From contig JANRLI010000022.1 of assembly GCA_033762625.1 (NCBI GenBank), forward strand, positions 1-64,000: DNA of 64,000 nucleotides, in the 5' to 3' direction. Of the stretch, positions 17,881-25,976 are shown piece after piece. The notes beneath the pieces are model-generated. The model saw nothing but the letters and a program-made list of their open reading frames with translations, had not been told where the DNA came from and did no database searches. The position numbers and the translations under genes were made by a program. Source of the stretch: Alphaproteobacteria bacterium (GTDB lineage: Bacteria > Pseudomonadota > Alphaproteobacteria > UBA9219 > RGZA01). Within the stretch, counting starts at the first letter, position 1. The number at the start of each line of letters is the position of its first letter.

Positions 17881-19184
17881 TACAGGCTCCAATAATGAAG
17901 GCTGGGTGGAACTTCCGCTGGATTAAGTACGGATTTAATATCCATAACCAACGCACCCTTGTTCAGCGCGCCAAGTATTTCTTTTTTATTGCTCAAGAAC
18001 TGGTTATGCGGCACCGCAAGTACCAAGGCATCCAAATTGCTTAAATCGTCTTTGTTACAAAGCGTTATGCCATATTCTTCATGTGCCATTTGTGCGTCAA
18101 CCATCGGGTCATAGACGAATGGCTGTAGGCCAAGCAGCCGCAATTCTTCGATAATGTCAGGAACGCGGCTATTGCGTAAATCGCGCACATTTTCCTTAAA
18201 GGTCAGACCAAGAATGCCGATGCGGGGAACTTTAGCTTCCGCCTTATTGTCCTTGAGCCATCCGCTAAGCTTACGCGCAATGAACGCGCCCATGCTGTCA
18301 TTAATGCGCCGGCCTGCAAGAATAACTTCCGGGTGGTAGCCCAGTTTTTCAGCGCGCGTTGTCAAATAATAAGGGTCAACACCAATGCAATGTCCACCAA
18401 CCAAACCGGGCGTGAAGCGCAGAAAATTCCACTTCGTACCCGCGGCATCCAAAACATCTTTAGTGCGGATATTCATGCGGTCGCAAATCAGTGCCAGCTC
18501 ATTCATCAATGCCACATTCAAATCGCGCTGCGTATTTTCCAAAACCTTTGCGGCTTCGGCAACTGCGATGGATGGAGCTTTATGAAGGCCAGCCTTTACA
18601 ACCGCGCCATATACTGCCTCCAAGCGATTTAGTGTTGCGGTATCTTCTGCGGCAATCACTTTGGTGATGTTTTCCAGCGTATGAACGGGGTCACCGGGGT
18701 TGATGCGTTCGGGCGAATAGCCCAGCTTGAAGTCTACGCCCTGCTTTAATCCGCTGACAGCCGCTATTTCCGGCCCACAGATTTCCTCGGTCAAGCCGGG
18801 ATACACGGTTGATTCAAACACGATGACGGGCAAGTTGAGAGAAGGTGTGGTGCTTTTGCGTTTTGCCAGAACCTTGCCAATAATCGCGCAGGCAGAGAGG
18901 AGTGGTTTTAAATCCGGCTGTTTGCCTTCGGTAATTGGCGTTGGAACGGTCACAATAAAGAAGGTTGCATCTTCCAGCTTCGTGGCGTCCGCGGTTACCG
19001 ATAGTTTAGCCTCTATTATCGTTTGTGCTGAATGTTCGCCTGTCCAGTCGTGACCTTTTTGCAGAGCTTCAACGCGCGCAGCAGAGATATCAAACCCGAT
19101 AGTCGAAGGAAATGTTTTGGCAAGCGATAGCGCGAGCGGCAAGCCTACATACCCCAAACCGATGATAGCGATTTTTTCAGACAC
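17880..19184 (-). CDS. UDP-N-acetylhexosamine 6-dehydrogenase (TviB/WbpA-like)
   Basis: The enzyme oxidises C6 of a UDP-sugar in two NAD-dependent steps. The 434-residue protein has GLGYVGLPLA at the N-terminus, GYSPERINPGDP in the middle, and the catalytic cysteine in GGHCIGVDPYYL. That last motif with the FTPG before it is characteristic of the UDP-GlcNAc/GalNAc dehydrogenases TviB, WbpA and WbpO rather than plain UDP-glucose dehydrogenase. I place the start at the GTG at 19184 because a longer frame would run into the tRNA-Val gene. No strong ribosome-binding site is visible. Confidence 0.87.
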   Translation of the reverse strand: MSEKIAIIGLGYVGLPLALSLAKTFPSTIGFDISAARVEALQKGHDWTGEHSAQTIIEAKLSVTADATKLEDATFFIVTVPTPITEGKQPDLKPLLSACAIIGKVLAKRKSTTPSLNLPVIVFESTVYPGLTEEICGPEIAAVSGLKQGVDFKLGYSPERINPGDPVHTLENITKVIAAEDTATLNRLEAVYGAVVKAGLHKAPSIAVAEAAKVLENTQRDLNVALMNELALICDRMNIRTKDVLDAAGTKWNFLRFTPGLVGGHCIGVDPYYLTTRAEKLGYHPEVILAGRRINDSMGAFIARKLSGWLKDNKAEAKVPRIGILGLTFKENVRDLRNSRVPDIIEELRLLGLQPFVYDPMVDAQMAHEEYGITLCNKDDLSNLDALVLAVPHNQFLSNKKEILGALNKGALVMDIKSVLNPAEVPPSLHYWSL

Positions 19185-19216
19185 GGTATTCAGACACGGA
19201 TTGGTCGCTAAAAAAG

Positions 19217-19291
19217 TGGTGGACACAACAGGGATTGAACCTGTGACCCCTACCATGTCAAGGTAGTGCTCTACCGCTGAGCTATGTGTCC
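19217..19291 (-). tRNA. tRNA-Val (GAC anticodon)
   Basis: The minus strand folds into a cloverleaf with a perfect 7-base acceptor stem (GGACACA with TGTGTCC), D-arm GCTC/GAGC, anticodon stem CTACC/GGTAG around loop TTGACAT (anticodon GAC), and a T-arm with loop TTCAATC. The discriminator A and CCA are encoded. The gene is free-standing and lies between the sugar dehydrogenase and the coiled-coil protein gene. Confidence 0.96.
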
Positions 19292-19342
19292 CTAATCAAA
19301 GGAAAAAGCTGTTTACGGCTTTTGCTGTGGTGGGTCAAGTTT

Positions 19343-22300
19343 TTAACCAGTCTTACTGGTATCGCTGCCGGTTGGCGGGGTTGTACCGCCAATTTTTTCG
19401 ATGCTTTCAGCAATATGGTGCAGGCGGATAATCGTCGCCATGACGGTATCAATAAACGCCCGTGATTTATCTGGGGTCAATGTTTCTGTTTCACCCATCG
19501 GGTTAATAAAGCCCGTGCCATCAGATGAGAAGCGGTCAAGCATTGCGGAAATGTTTTCAATCTGCTGTTGCAATTGATCCAGATTTGCTTTTTCCGAGAA
19601 TTCGGCAACCGGGCTTGCTGGTGCAGGCGGCGGCGTTACCACCTCAATTACGGTATTGCCATCAAGTCGAATGGTGCTGAGTTTATCCGATGTACCTTCA
19701 AGGCGCTGTGTAATATCACCCAGCTTACCAACCACATGTTCGGAATGGCCTTGCAGTTTGCGCATAAGTTGGTCAAGTGCCTGGGCTGCGGTTTCAACGC
19801 GGCTAGCATCCACCACCACATTAACGGGTTCCTTATCCTTTTCTTCGATGCGCTCAAACCCGCTTTCCACCTGCGCGCCAAGATTTTGCAGGCTGGTCGT
19901 AGTGGATTGCACATCCTGCGCCATTGCTTGCAAATCGGCTTTCAGTTGCAGTAGGTCTTTGGAAAGTACGGTGTCGATGGCATATCCCTTTTCCAATCCT
20001 TCATGGATAAGGCGCATCGCAGGAACCAGTTCTTCGCCAAGATTAATAGTTGGTGCTGGCAGCGGCGTTGATGCTTGCTTTGCAATTGCGGCAGCAGCGG
20101 TGATTTGTGCCGAAGTTGCGCTTTCCACTTGTTCTTTAAGTGCATTAATTTTCTCATCAATACTGCTATCCACAGTGCCGATTTGTTCGGCAAGGTTTTT
20201 ATACCCTGCGGTCAGCATTTCTACCCATCGGCCGATTTGTTGGCGTACGCCATCAAACTCTTCTTTAATATTGCCGATGGTATTGGCAAAACTGGCATTC
20301 ACTTCTTCGAAGCGGATCAATAATTCGGGGTTGGTATCTCCCGCTGCCTTTAATGGGACAGATCCACGAATGCCTTGCGCTTCACCAAGGGATGGAACGA
20401 TTTGACCAAGCTGTCCTGCAACCGCGCCAAGTGTTCCCGTAAGCTGGCTAAGAATACCAAGACGTTGCGCCATATCCTGAACAGAAGAGTGAACCGATTG
20501 AATTTGCGATTTGGTTGTTTCAACGACATCTTTATTGCCGCGCAGCAGGCTGGATGTTGCTTCATCAATGCGAAGAGACATGTTGGCGATTTGCAGATCG
20601 AAGTTATTGGCATTGTCGCTGATGCGCTGTGTTTGCGTTGTAAGGGTAGTCAACAGCTTTTCGGTGTCCTGCGTTACGATTTCGGTACGCGTGTTCATGG
20701 CACGCACATCCTGTTCCAACGCAGTCAGTAATTGGCGTGATTGTTGTGCATAAACTGACCATTCATCGCGCAGCTGTGTTTGCAGCGTGTTGCTGGAATC
20801 TTTTAGCTGTTCGAATATGGGTGCGGTTTCGGTGATATTGGTCTTCCATTCATTGCTGAAGCTCGAATATTCATCACGGATGGATGTCAGAATCCGTGCC
20901 AGCATTTCCGTATGCCCATTCATATTATCAAGCGAGCCCTTCATGAGCTCATGAGCTTCGTTCAGCTGGCTGGAAGCCTTGCCAATCGACTCTCCACTTT
21001 CATCAATGCGGCGGAATGCAGACGCGCTCTTTTCTTCAAACAAAGCCATACGGCCATCAAAGGTGTTCATCGTTTCTGATGCCTGAACGGCACTGCGTGA
21101 CACATCTTCGAGTAAGCTAGTAATACGGTCGGTCTTTTCTTCCGTGTCTCCAAGGAATGCGCGGATAGCCTGATCATGATTTGATACGCTGTTAATCGCT
21201 TCATTAAGGCGCGTACGAGCGGTTTCGGTTGTTTCCTGCATAACCTTGCCGCTGGCGCGAAGCAAATTGGTTGCCGACTGTAATTTTTCGGTAAGGTCTC
21301 TTGCTTGGTTGCTGAACGTGGTGCTTGCTTCCAGACTTTGTTTTGCGGCTGTTTTGATGTCGCGGTCAGAAGCGCTGAGCAATTGCAGGGTTTGGGCAAC
21401 GCGCGCACCGGTTGCACCAGCAATCTGATTAAGCGAATGCATGTCTTTCGAGAACTGGTCAACCATTTGTTTGGCCTGACCTTGAATTTGATTGTTCTGG
21501 TGGAAGAGGGTTGAAAGTTTTTCACCCCATTCATTGGCAGTTGCGTTTATCTGTGAACCGGCATCGGCTATCGTAGCGCTCAGGTTCTTATTAGCATCGG
21601 CTATCGTTGTGCTGATGCTGGTATTCGCTTCCGATATTGTTTCTTTGATATGTGAGCGCGCGTCACTGATGTGCGCATTCACGCTGGAAATTGCGTCTTC
21701 CAGTGTGCGGGTCTGGCGTGATGTTAAATCGCCCAATTCCAGAATGCTTTCTTGTCCGTCTTTACTAACCGTTGCCAGTGTTTGGCTATGTTGGGTCAGG
21801 TTTTCAACGGTCTTTTGCAAATCGGCGATCAGAGCTGTGAACACTGCTGCACTGCGCCCTTCAAACCGCACATGTTGTGCGCCGGTTTCGGTTTCCACAA
21901 CCATATCGGCGAGATTAACAGTGCCCTTGCGGATATTGGCGATGCTGCGGGCCAGACTTCCAAACGCGTCGCTACGGTCTAATCCCCAGATGTGGCCGTT
22001 CAAATCATTTTCTAGTAATTCACGACTGCTGCGTTCCAGTTTGCGAAGCGGCAGCAGTAATCCAAAACGAAACGCAAGAAAGCAAAGCAGCGAAAACACC
22101 ACAAGCCCCGATGCGCAGATTGAAATCAGTTGATAAAGTTGACGATAACTATCGGTAATTTGCGCAAGCTTCATCCTGTCTTGCTGCACATCGATTTCTG
22201 CTTTGTCCTGATCAGCATAGCTGTGTGATTTGATGCGCTCATCCCACATGGTTTGCAATGTGCTAACCGCCTCACGTGTGGACTTTTCATTTTGAATAGC

Positions 22301-22414
22301 GGTAAGTCCAAGGAAGCAGGCGAATCCAACAGCGATGAGCAGCCCTGCAAGACCAATTAACAGTGGCGGATTCGTCTTGGAAGGAGGCAAGCGTGTTTGT
22401 TTCGATAAAGACAT
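19343..22414 (-). CDS. HAMP-domain membrane protein with very long coiled coil
   Basis: The 1023-residue protein has a membrane helix at about residues 18-40, a short 55-residue extracytoplasmic segment, a second helix at about 96-118, then a HAMP-like stretch (PLRKLERSSRELLENDL, to about 165). The rest, about 850 residues, is almost all Ala/Ser/Thr/Gln/Glu-rich amphipathic helix. This is the layout of a chemoreceptor-like sensor, but I see no methyl-accepting tip motif (EIAFQTN-type hairpin) and no kinase or cyclase domain. Residues 243-297 contain 11-residue repeats. It may be a cytoplasmic scaffold anchored in the membrane, or a divergent chemoreceptor. It shares a DnaA-box/promoter design with the upstream J-domain gene. 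Confidence 0.75.
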   Translation of the reverse strand: MSLSKQTRLPPSKTNPPLLIGLAGLLIAVGFACFLGLTAIQNEKSTREAVSTLQTMWDERIKSHSYADQDKAEIDVQQDRMKLAQITDSYRQLYQLISICASGLVVFSLLCFLAFRFGLLLPLRKLERSSRELLENDLNGHIWGLDRSDAFGSLARSIANIRKGTVNLADMVVETETGAQHVRFEGRSAAVFTALIADLQKTVENLTQHSQTLATVSKDGQESILELGDLTSRQTRTLEDAISSVNAHISDARSHIKETISEANTSISTTIADANKNLSATIADAGSQINATANEWGEKLSTLFHQNNQIQGQAKQMVDQFSKDMHSLNQIAGATGARVAQTLQLLSASDRDIKTAAKQSLEASTTFSNQARDLTEKLQSATNLLRASGKVMQETTETARTRLNEAINSVSNHDQAIRAFLGDTEEKTDRITSLLEDVSRSAVQASETMNTFDGRMALFEEKSASAFRRIDESGESIGKASSQLNEAHELMKGSLDNMNGHTEMLARILTSIRDEYSSFSNEWKTNITETAPIFEQLKDSSNTLQTQLRDEWSVYAQQSRQLLTALEQDVRAMNTRTEIVTQDTEKLLTTLTTQTQRISDNANNFDLQIANMSLRIDEATSSLLRGNKDVVETTKSQIQSVHSSVQDMAQRLGILSQLTGTLGAVAGQLGQIVPSLGEAQGIRGSVPLKAAGDTNPELLIRFEEVNASFANTIGNIKEEFDGVRQQIGRWVEMLTAGYKNLAEQIGTVDSSIDEKINALKEQVESATSAQITAAAAIAKQASTPLPAPTINLGEELVPAMRLIHEGLEKGYAIDTVLSKDLLQLKADLQAMAQDVQSTTTSLQNLGAQVESGFERIEEKDKEPVNVVVDASRVETAAQALDQLMRKLQGHSEHVVGKLGDITQRLEGTSDKLSTIRLDGNTVIEVVTPPPAPASPVAEFSEKANLDQLQQQIENISAMLDRFSSDGTGFINPMGETETLTPDKSRAFIDTVMATIIRLHHIAESIEKIGGTTPPTGSDTSKTG
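21524..21688 (-). repeat. 33-bp coding repeats encoding hendecads
   Basis: Within the coiled-coil gene five consecutive 11-residue units (SHIKETISEAN, TSISTTIADAN, KNLSATIADAG and degenerate flanking copies) occupy residues 243-297. At the DNA level the 14-base core GCATCGGCTATCGT recurs at 33-base spacing. Hendecads favour straight, right-handed or non-twisted coiled coils. The repeats are recent enough to be visible in the DNA. Confidence 0.75.
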
Positions 22415-22446
22415 GATATCGCAAGCAGCAAAATGCAGATTAAACC

Positions 22447-22455
22447 TGTGGATAA
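22447..22455 (-). promoter_or_regulatory. DnaA box overlapping the coiled-coil gene promoter
   Basis: The minus strand reads TTATCCACA, a perfect DnaA box. It overlaps the last two bases of the candidate -10 element of the coiled-coil gene and covers the likely transcription start. Confidence 0.6.
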
Positions 22456-22483
22456 TATACGCGAGTTCAAAGCTTTATCGCAA
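22454..22483 (-). promoter_or_regulatory. Putative promoter of the coiled-coil gene
   Basis: On the minus strand TTGCGA (22483-22478) and TATATT (22459-22454) are 18 bases apart. Transcription would start about 30-35 bases before the ATG at 22414. Four and five of six bases match the sigma-70 consensus. Confidence 0.45.
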
Positions 22484-22523
22484 CTAAATCATGCAGAGAA
22501 TAAAGGGCTAAAATCTTTCCGCT

Positions 22524-23576
22524 TTAGGCACGTTTCAATATTGCATCATCCCAACGCGTAACCCCACGCTGAATCCGCATAAGCGGTGTTTGCCGCAATG
22601 TTTGATGGTCACAACGCAACCATTGCTTATCCGGATTGTTTTCCTGACCATTATTTTGCTGCGCTGCAAGGCGGGTGAGGTAACGATACGATTGGGTAAG
22701 GCGAACCATCACATCGTTTGAACCTGTGTTATTTGTGTTGTCCGGATGCAAATTCTTGACCCGTGCGCGATAGGCGTTTTTGACCTCGGTCATGCGGGCC
22801 ACCGCACCTATACCTAAATCGCGGCAAGCTTGTTTTACAATCTGGCGGTCAGGGAGTTTTACTTCCACGCGTGCGAAATTGCAGGCTGGCAGGGGGCCGG
22901 TAAGACGCATATCCAGACGGCCGCGACATTCCTTATCCATCTGCTGTAAAATATTCACAACGCGTTCTTCCTGATGCGCTTCAATCAGCAAAATTGCCTG
23001 CAACACAACATCGTTATCGTTGTTTTCAAGAATAATAATATCCTGCAAATGGCGCTGTAATTGCAACAACATCTGGTCGCGCAATGAACGACGTTCATTT
23101 TCGATTGCATTAGCCGTTGCGCCGTTTTTTGGAAAGCGCGTCATCAATTGCTGCATGGTGGTGTTGTCCCAACGCACAATCAGTGAAAACTGGCGCGATG
23201 TACCATAGCGGCCTAGCAAATCAACAATATCGCGTTGATGGTGCGCCAAGGCCTGCACAATGGATGATTGATGCTGGAAAACACTGTCAAATGACGCAGG
23301 AATGACTTTACCCAAAACGGTCACTGCGCCCAACATGCGGTGATAATGCATCAGGCGTTGCAACTTCACACGGTCAGTATCGTTCCATGGCCAGTTTAGA
23401 GGTTCTTGACCAACCAGAGCGTGCAACATGCCGTTAGAAATAACCATGACTTCCTGATCGCCGATTTTACCGCCATTTTTTTTCAGCGTCATGCAGCCTT
23501 CGTCATCGGTGAAACCGAAGACGCGCAGCGTTGATTGCAAAAGTCCGGCAGCGATGTTGTCGGTAAGATTATTCAT
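22524..23576 (-). CDS. GvpL/GvpF-like protein with C-terminal J domain
   Basis: The 350-residue protein has two parts. Residues about 75-240 follow the gas-vesicle GvpL/GvpF pattern: a His-bearing helix, VIPASFDSVFQ where GvpF proteins have a VLP.RFGTVF-like phrase, then SRQFSLIVRWD, ending at LTGPLPACNFARVEV, which matches the family's LTGPWPPYSF-type end. Residues about 245-310 look like a DnaJ J domain with the HPD motif in VKNLHPDNTNN, which stimulates Hsp70 ATPase. The final 40 residues are unclassified. No gas-vesicle shell gene (gvpA) or other gvp gene is in the window. Role unknown; perhaps a DnaK co-chaperone for a GvpF-fold client. DnaA boxes lie at the promoter. Confidence 0.68.
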   Translation of the reverse strand: MNNLTDNIAAGLLQSTLRVFGFTDDEGCMTLKKNGGKIGDQEVMVISNGMLHALVGQEPLNWPWNDTDRVKLQRLMHYHRMLGAVTVLGKVIPASFDSVFQHQSSIVQALAHHQRDIVDLLGRYGTSRQFSLIVRWDNTTMQQLMTRFPKNGATANAIENERRSLRDQMLLQLQRHLQDIIILENNDNDVVLQAILLIEAHQEERVVNILQQMDKECRGRLDMRLTGPLPACNFARVEVKLPDRQIVKQACRDLGIGAVARMTEVKNAYRARVKNLHPDNTNNTGSNDVMVRLTQSYRYLTRLAAQQNNGQENNPDKQWLRCDHQTLRQTPLMRIQRGVTRWDDAILKRA

Positions 23577-23661
23577 GGTTGATCCGAAATTGAATTCGTT
23601 AGGAATTGTTCAACCATTCATAGCCGCGTTTGCTCCGATTTGTGGAGTCCGAACTTGGCCT

Positions 23662-23689
23662 ATTTTATAATCAGATGTGGATAAGACAA
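23662..23689 (-). promoter_or_regulatory. Putative promoter of the GvpL/F-J gene
   Basis: On the minus strand TTGTCT (23689-23684) and TAAAAT (23667-23662) are 16 bases apart. The start codon is 86 bases downstream of the -10. A DnaA box fills most of the spacer and a second box lies just upstream of the -35. Confidence 0.45.
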
Positions 23690-23699
23690 TTTATCCACA
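23676..23699. promoter_or_regulatory. Inverted pair of perfect DnaA boxes
   Basis: TGTGGATAA (23676-23684) and TTATCCACA (23691-23699) are the two orientations of the consensus DnaA box, facing each other across 6 bases in the gap between the histidine-kinase stop and the GvpL/F-J start. One overlaps the candidate promoter. A pair is enough for DnaA-dependent transcription control; too few boxes are present for me to call an origin. Confidence 0.65.
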
Positions 23700-23723
23700 G
23701 ATGGGGAAAAGCAGCGGTGTGTG

Positions 23724-25934
23724 CTATCCAAGCTCTTTAATATTCATCGATTTTAAGCGCTCATTCAACGCTGAAATAGCTGTTTTAACATGCGTTGGCC
23801 ATGCGTGCAGTACAGTATCATCAGCCCGACCGTGTGCTTTACACTGGGCTTCAATGCTCGCCGCAATCTGGGATAGACGACCAAGACCAAAACTTAACGT
23901 GCTGCTTTTCAAGGAATGCGCATGGCGTTTTACATCATCCCATGTTTCGCTTTTTGCGGCATCCAGCATTGCGGTGCTGGTCGCCATCAAATCAGTATAA
24001 AATTTATTGGAAAACTCACTGATTATTTCTACGCCCAAATCGGTGATGATTTGATTGAGGTGCTGGTCGCTGATTTCAGGCGCAACTTTTTCTTCAACGG
24101 GATCTAAGTCAGTGGCTGGTTGCATTTTGTCATTTGTCCTAGCTTTTGCAGCCCACATAGTGACGCGTTGCTGCAAAATCTCTTTTGATAAAGGTTTTGT
24201 GATGTAGTCATCCATACCGACCGCCAAGCATTCTTCACGGTCACCGCGCATGGCATGTGCGGTCATGGCTATAATTGGCAGAGTTTTTTTATCCGGTAAG
24301 GCGCGAATGGCTTTGGTTGCGGCAAATCCATCCATTTCTGGCATAGCAATATCCATAAACACGAGGTCATAATTTTTTGATTGCACGGCTGCAACCGCTT
24401 TCTTGCCATTATCGACAACATCAACCTTGTGACCACCTTGCTTTAGAAAACTTTCGGCAATCATCTGGTTGGTGGGGTTGTCCTCGACCAATAATATATT
24501 TGCGATAACGGTTTCGTTTGGCAATTCTTGTGCAACATCTTCTTTAATCACTGCATGTTTTGCGGGCGTAAGGGGAATAACAAACCAGAACGTGCTGCCT
24601 TTCCCTACGGTGCTTTCAACACCAACTTCGCCTCGCATCATATCGGTTAAGCGGCGGCAAATCGCAAGGCCAAGACCTGTTCCCGCAAAGCGGCGGGTAT
24701 AAGAACCATCTGCCTGGCTGAACTCGCGAAATAGATGGCTTTTGGATTCTTCACTGATGCCCATACCGGTATCAATCACTTCAAATCTAAGCATCGGAAT
24801 GCGTGTACCAGCGACGGTCTTGCTGTCTTCTTTTAATACCAGTGTTACGCTGCCCTTATCGGTAAACTTGATTGCGTTGGATAAAAAATTCAGCAGGATT
24901 TGTCGTAATCGTGCAGGATCGGAATACAATGTTGCCGGAATGCTTTCCTGAATACTGTAGCTGAGCTGTAATTTTTTATCATCAGCCAGCGGATGGATAA
25001 GAGCAAAGAGATTATCTACCAGCGTCTTGATATTAAAATCGGAATATTCCAGCTCCAATTTACCGGCTTCAATTTTTGAATAATCCAACACATCGTTTAC
25101 AATCACCAATAAGCTTTCAGCAGAGCTTTGTACAATGCCGGTGAGATTGCGCTGGTTCTCATTCAGGGAAGTATTCCGCAACAAAGTGATAGTCCCCAAT
25201 ATTCCGTTAATTGGCGTGCGGATTTCATGACTCATCATCGCAAAAAAACTGTTTTTTAGGCGCTCTGCATGGTTGGCGCGCTCCAGCAATTCGCCGCGCC
25301 GGAATAAGTCCACCAGCAAGAACACAATCATGATACTGCCAAGTACAACAAAGACGACGCTAACGCCTAACAGGTATTTTTCCTTCAGCCGCAGTTCCGC
25401 CAATATTTTGTCGATGTTATTGCGATGAAAATACTGGATGATTTTATCGATGTCGTAAAAATGCGAAGCTGCTTCGTGAACAAATGTAGAAAGCTGTTTG
25501 TTGATGGTGGGGTCTTGCAGGCCATGTTTGGCCTCGATTTCCTCAATACCATCAATGGTTCCATAAACACTGACAAAATTCTGTGTTAAATTATTTGAAT
25601 CGATGTTCGCCATCTGGTCGTTTTGCAGCGTCGTCAGCTTTTCTTTTAGCGTTGCTATGTTTTTGTCAAATTTTTCCTTTTTTTCTTCAGGCGACATCGC
25701 GTCGTTATCAAGCAGAATGTCGAGCCGTGTAATGGTTTCCTGAATATCCAGTAATTCGCGCGGCAGATTCTCACGGTTGATGGTTTCAATTAATCCGATG
25801 CGTTTACCATTCTCATGGAAAGAAAAAATGTTCAGCGCCATAAAACTGGCAAGGAAAAAAACTGCAAACACGATGCTGGTACGTGGCAGGCTGTTATGTT
25901 TTGAAAATACAATCTTAGAAACTTCTGGAAGCAT
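23724..25934 (-). CDS. Hybrid sensor histidine kinase with receiver and Hpt domains
   Basis: The 736-residue protein has two N-terminal helices (about 18-38 and 188-212) around a 150-residue periplasmic helical sensor. Next come HisKA (phospho-His in MMSHEIRTPING), HATPase (LRQILLNFLSNAIKFT, DTGMGIS, GTGLGLAI), a receiver domain (phospho-Asp in LVFMDIAMPEMDG, Lys in TKPLS) and a C-terminal Hpt domain (phospho-His in AHSLKSSTLSFG). This is a full phosphorelay protein of the BarA/ArcB kind. The final response regulator is not nearby. It lies 42 bases after priA on the same strand. Confidence 0.93.
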   Translation of the reverse strand: MLPEVSKIVFSKHNSLPRTSIVFAVFFLASFMALNIFSFHENGKRIGLIETINRENLPRELLDIQETITRLDILLDNDAMSPEEKKEKFDKNIATLKEKLTTLQNDQMANIDSNNLTQNFVSVYGTIDGIEEIEAKHGLQDPTINKQLSTFVHEAASHFYDIDKIIQYFHRNNIDKILAELRLKEKYLLGVSVVFVVLGSIMIVFLLVDLFRRGELLERANHAERLKNSFFAMMSHEIRTPINGILGTITLLRNTSLNENQRNLTGIVQSSAESLLVIVNDVLDYSKIEAGKLELEYSDFNIKTLVDNLFALIHPLADDKKLQLSYSIQESIPATLYSDPARLRQILLNFLSNAIKFTDKGSVTLVLKEDSKTVAGTRIPMLRFEVIDTGMGISEESKSHLFREFSQADGSYTRRFAGTGLGLAICRRLTDMMRGEVGVESTVGKGSTFWFVIPLTPAKHAVIKEDVAQELPNETVIANILLVEDNPTNQMIAESFLKQGGHKVDVVDNGKKAVAAVQSKNYDLVFMDIAMPEMDGFAATKAIRALPDKKTLPIIAMTAHAMRGDREECLAVGMDDYITKPLSKEILQQRVTMWAAKARTNDKMQPATDLDPVEEKVAPEISDQHLNQIITDLGVEIISEFSNKFYTDLMATSTAMLDAAKSETWDDVKRHAHSLKSSTLSFGLGRLSQIAASIEAQCKAHGRADDTVLHAWPTHVKTAISALNERLKSMNIKELG

Positions 25935-25976
25935 GACAAAATTATGCGACAGCGAAGCTTTCCGATGAGTTAATTT

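Noticed and set aside
19656-20405. A 249-codon open frame on the plus strand opposite the coiled-coil gene
   Set aside because: It is a Ser/Ala-rich antisense frame, caused by the low-complexity coiled-coil codons on the other strand; it lacks a ribosome-binding site and family pattern.
21524-21688. The 33-base repeats as a CRISPR or tandem DNA element
   Set aside because: They are in frame inside a long gene and encode 11-residue coiled-coil units without spacers.
23676-23699. The DnaA-box pair as a replication origin
   Set aside because: Only three boxes were seen in this area and neither dnaA, hemE nor parAB is nearby. A transcription site is the simpler reading.
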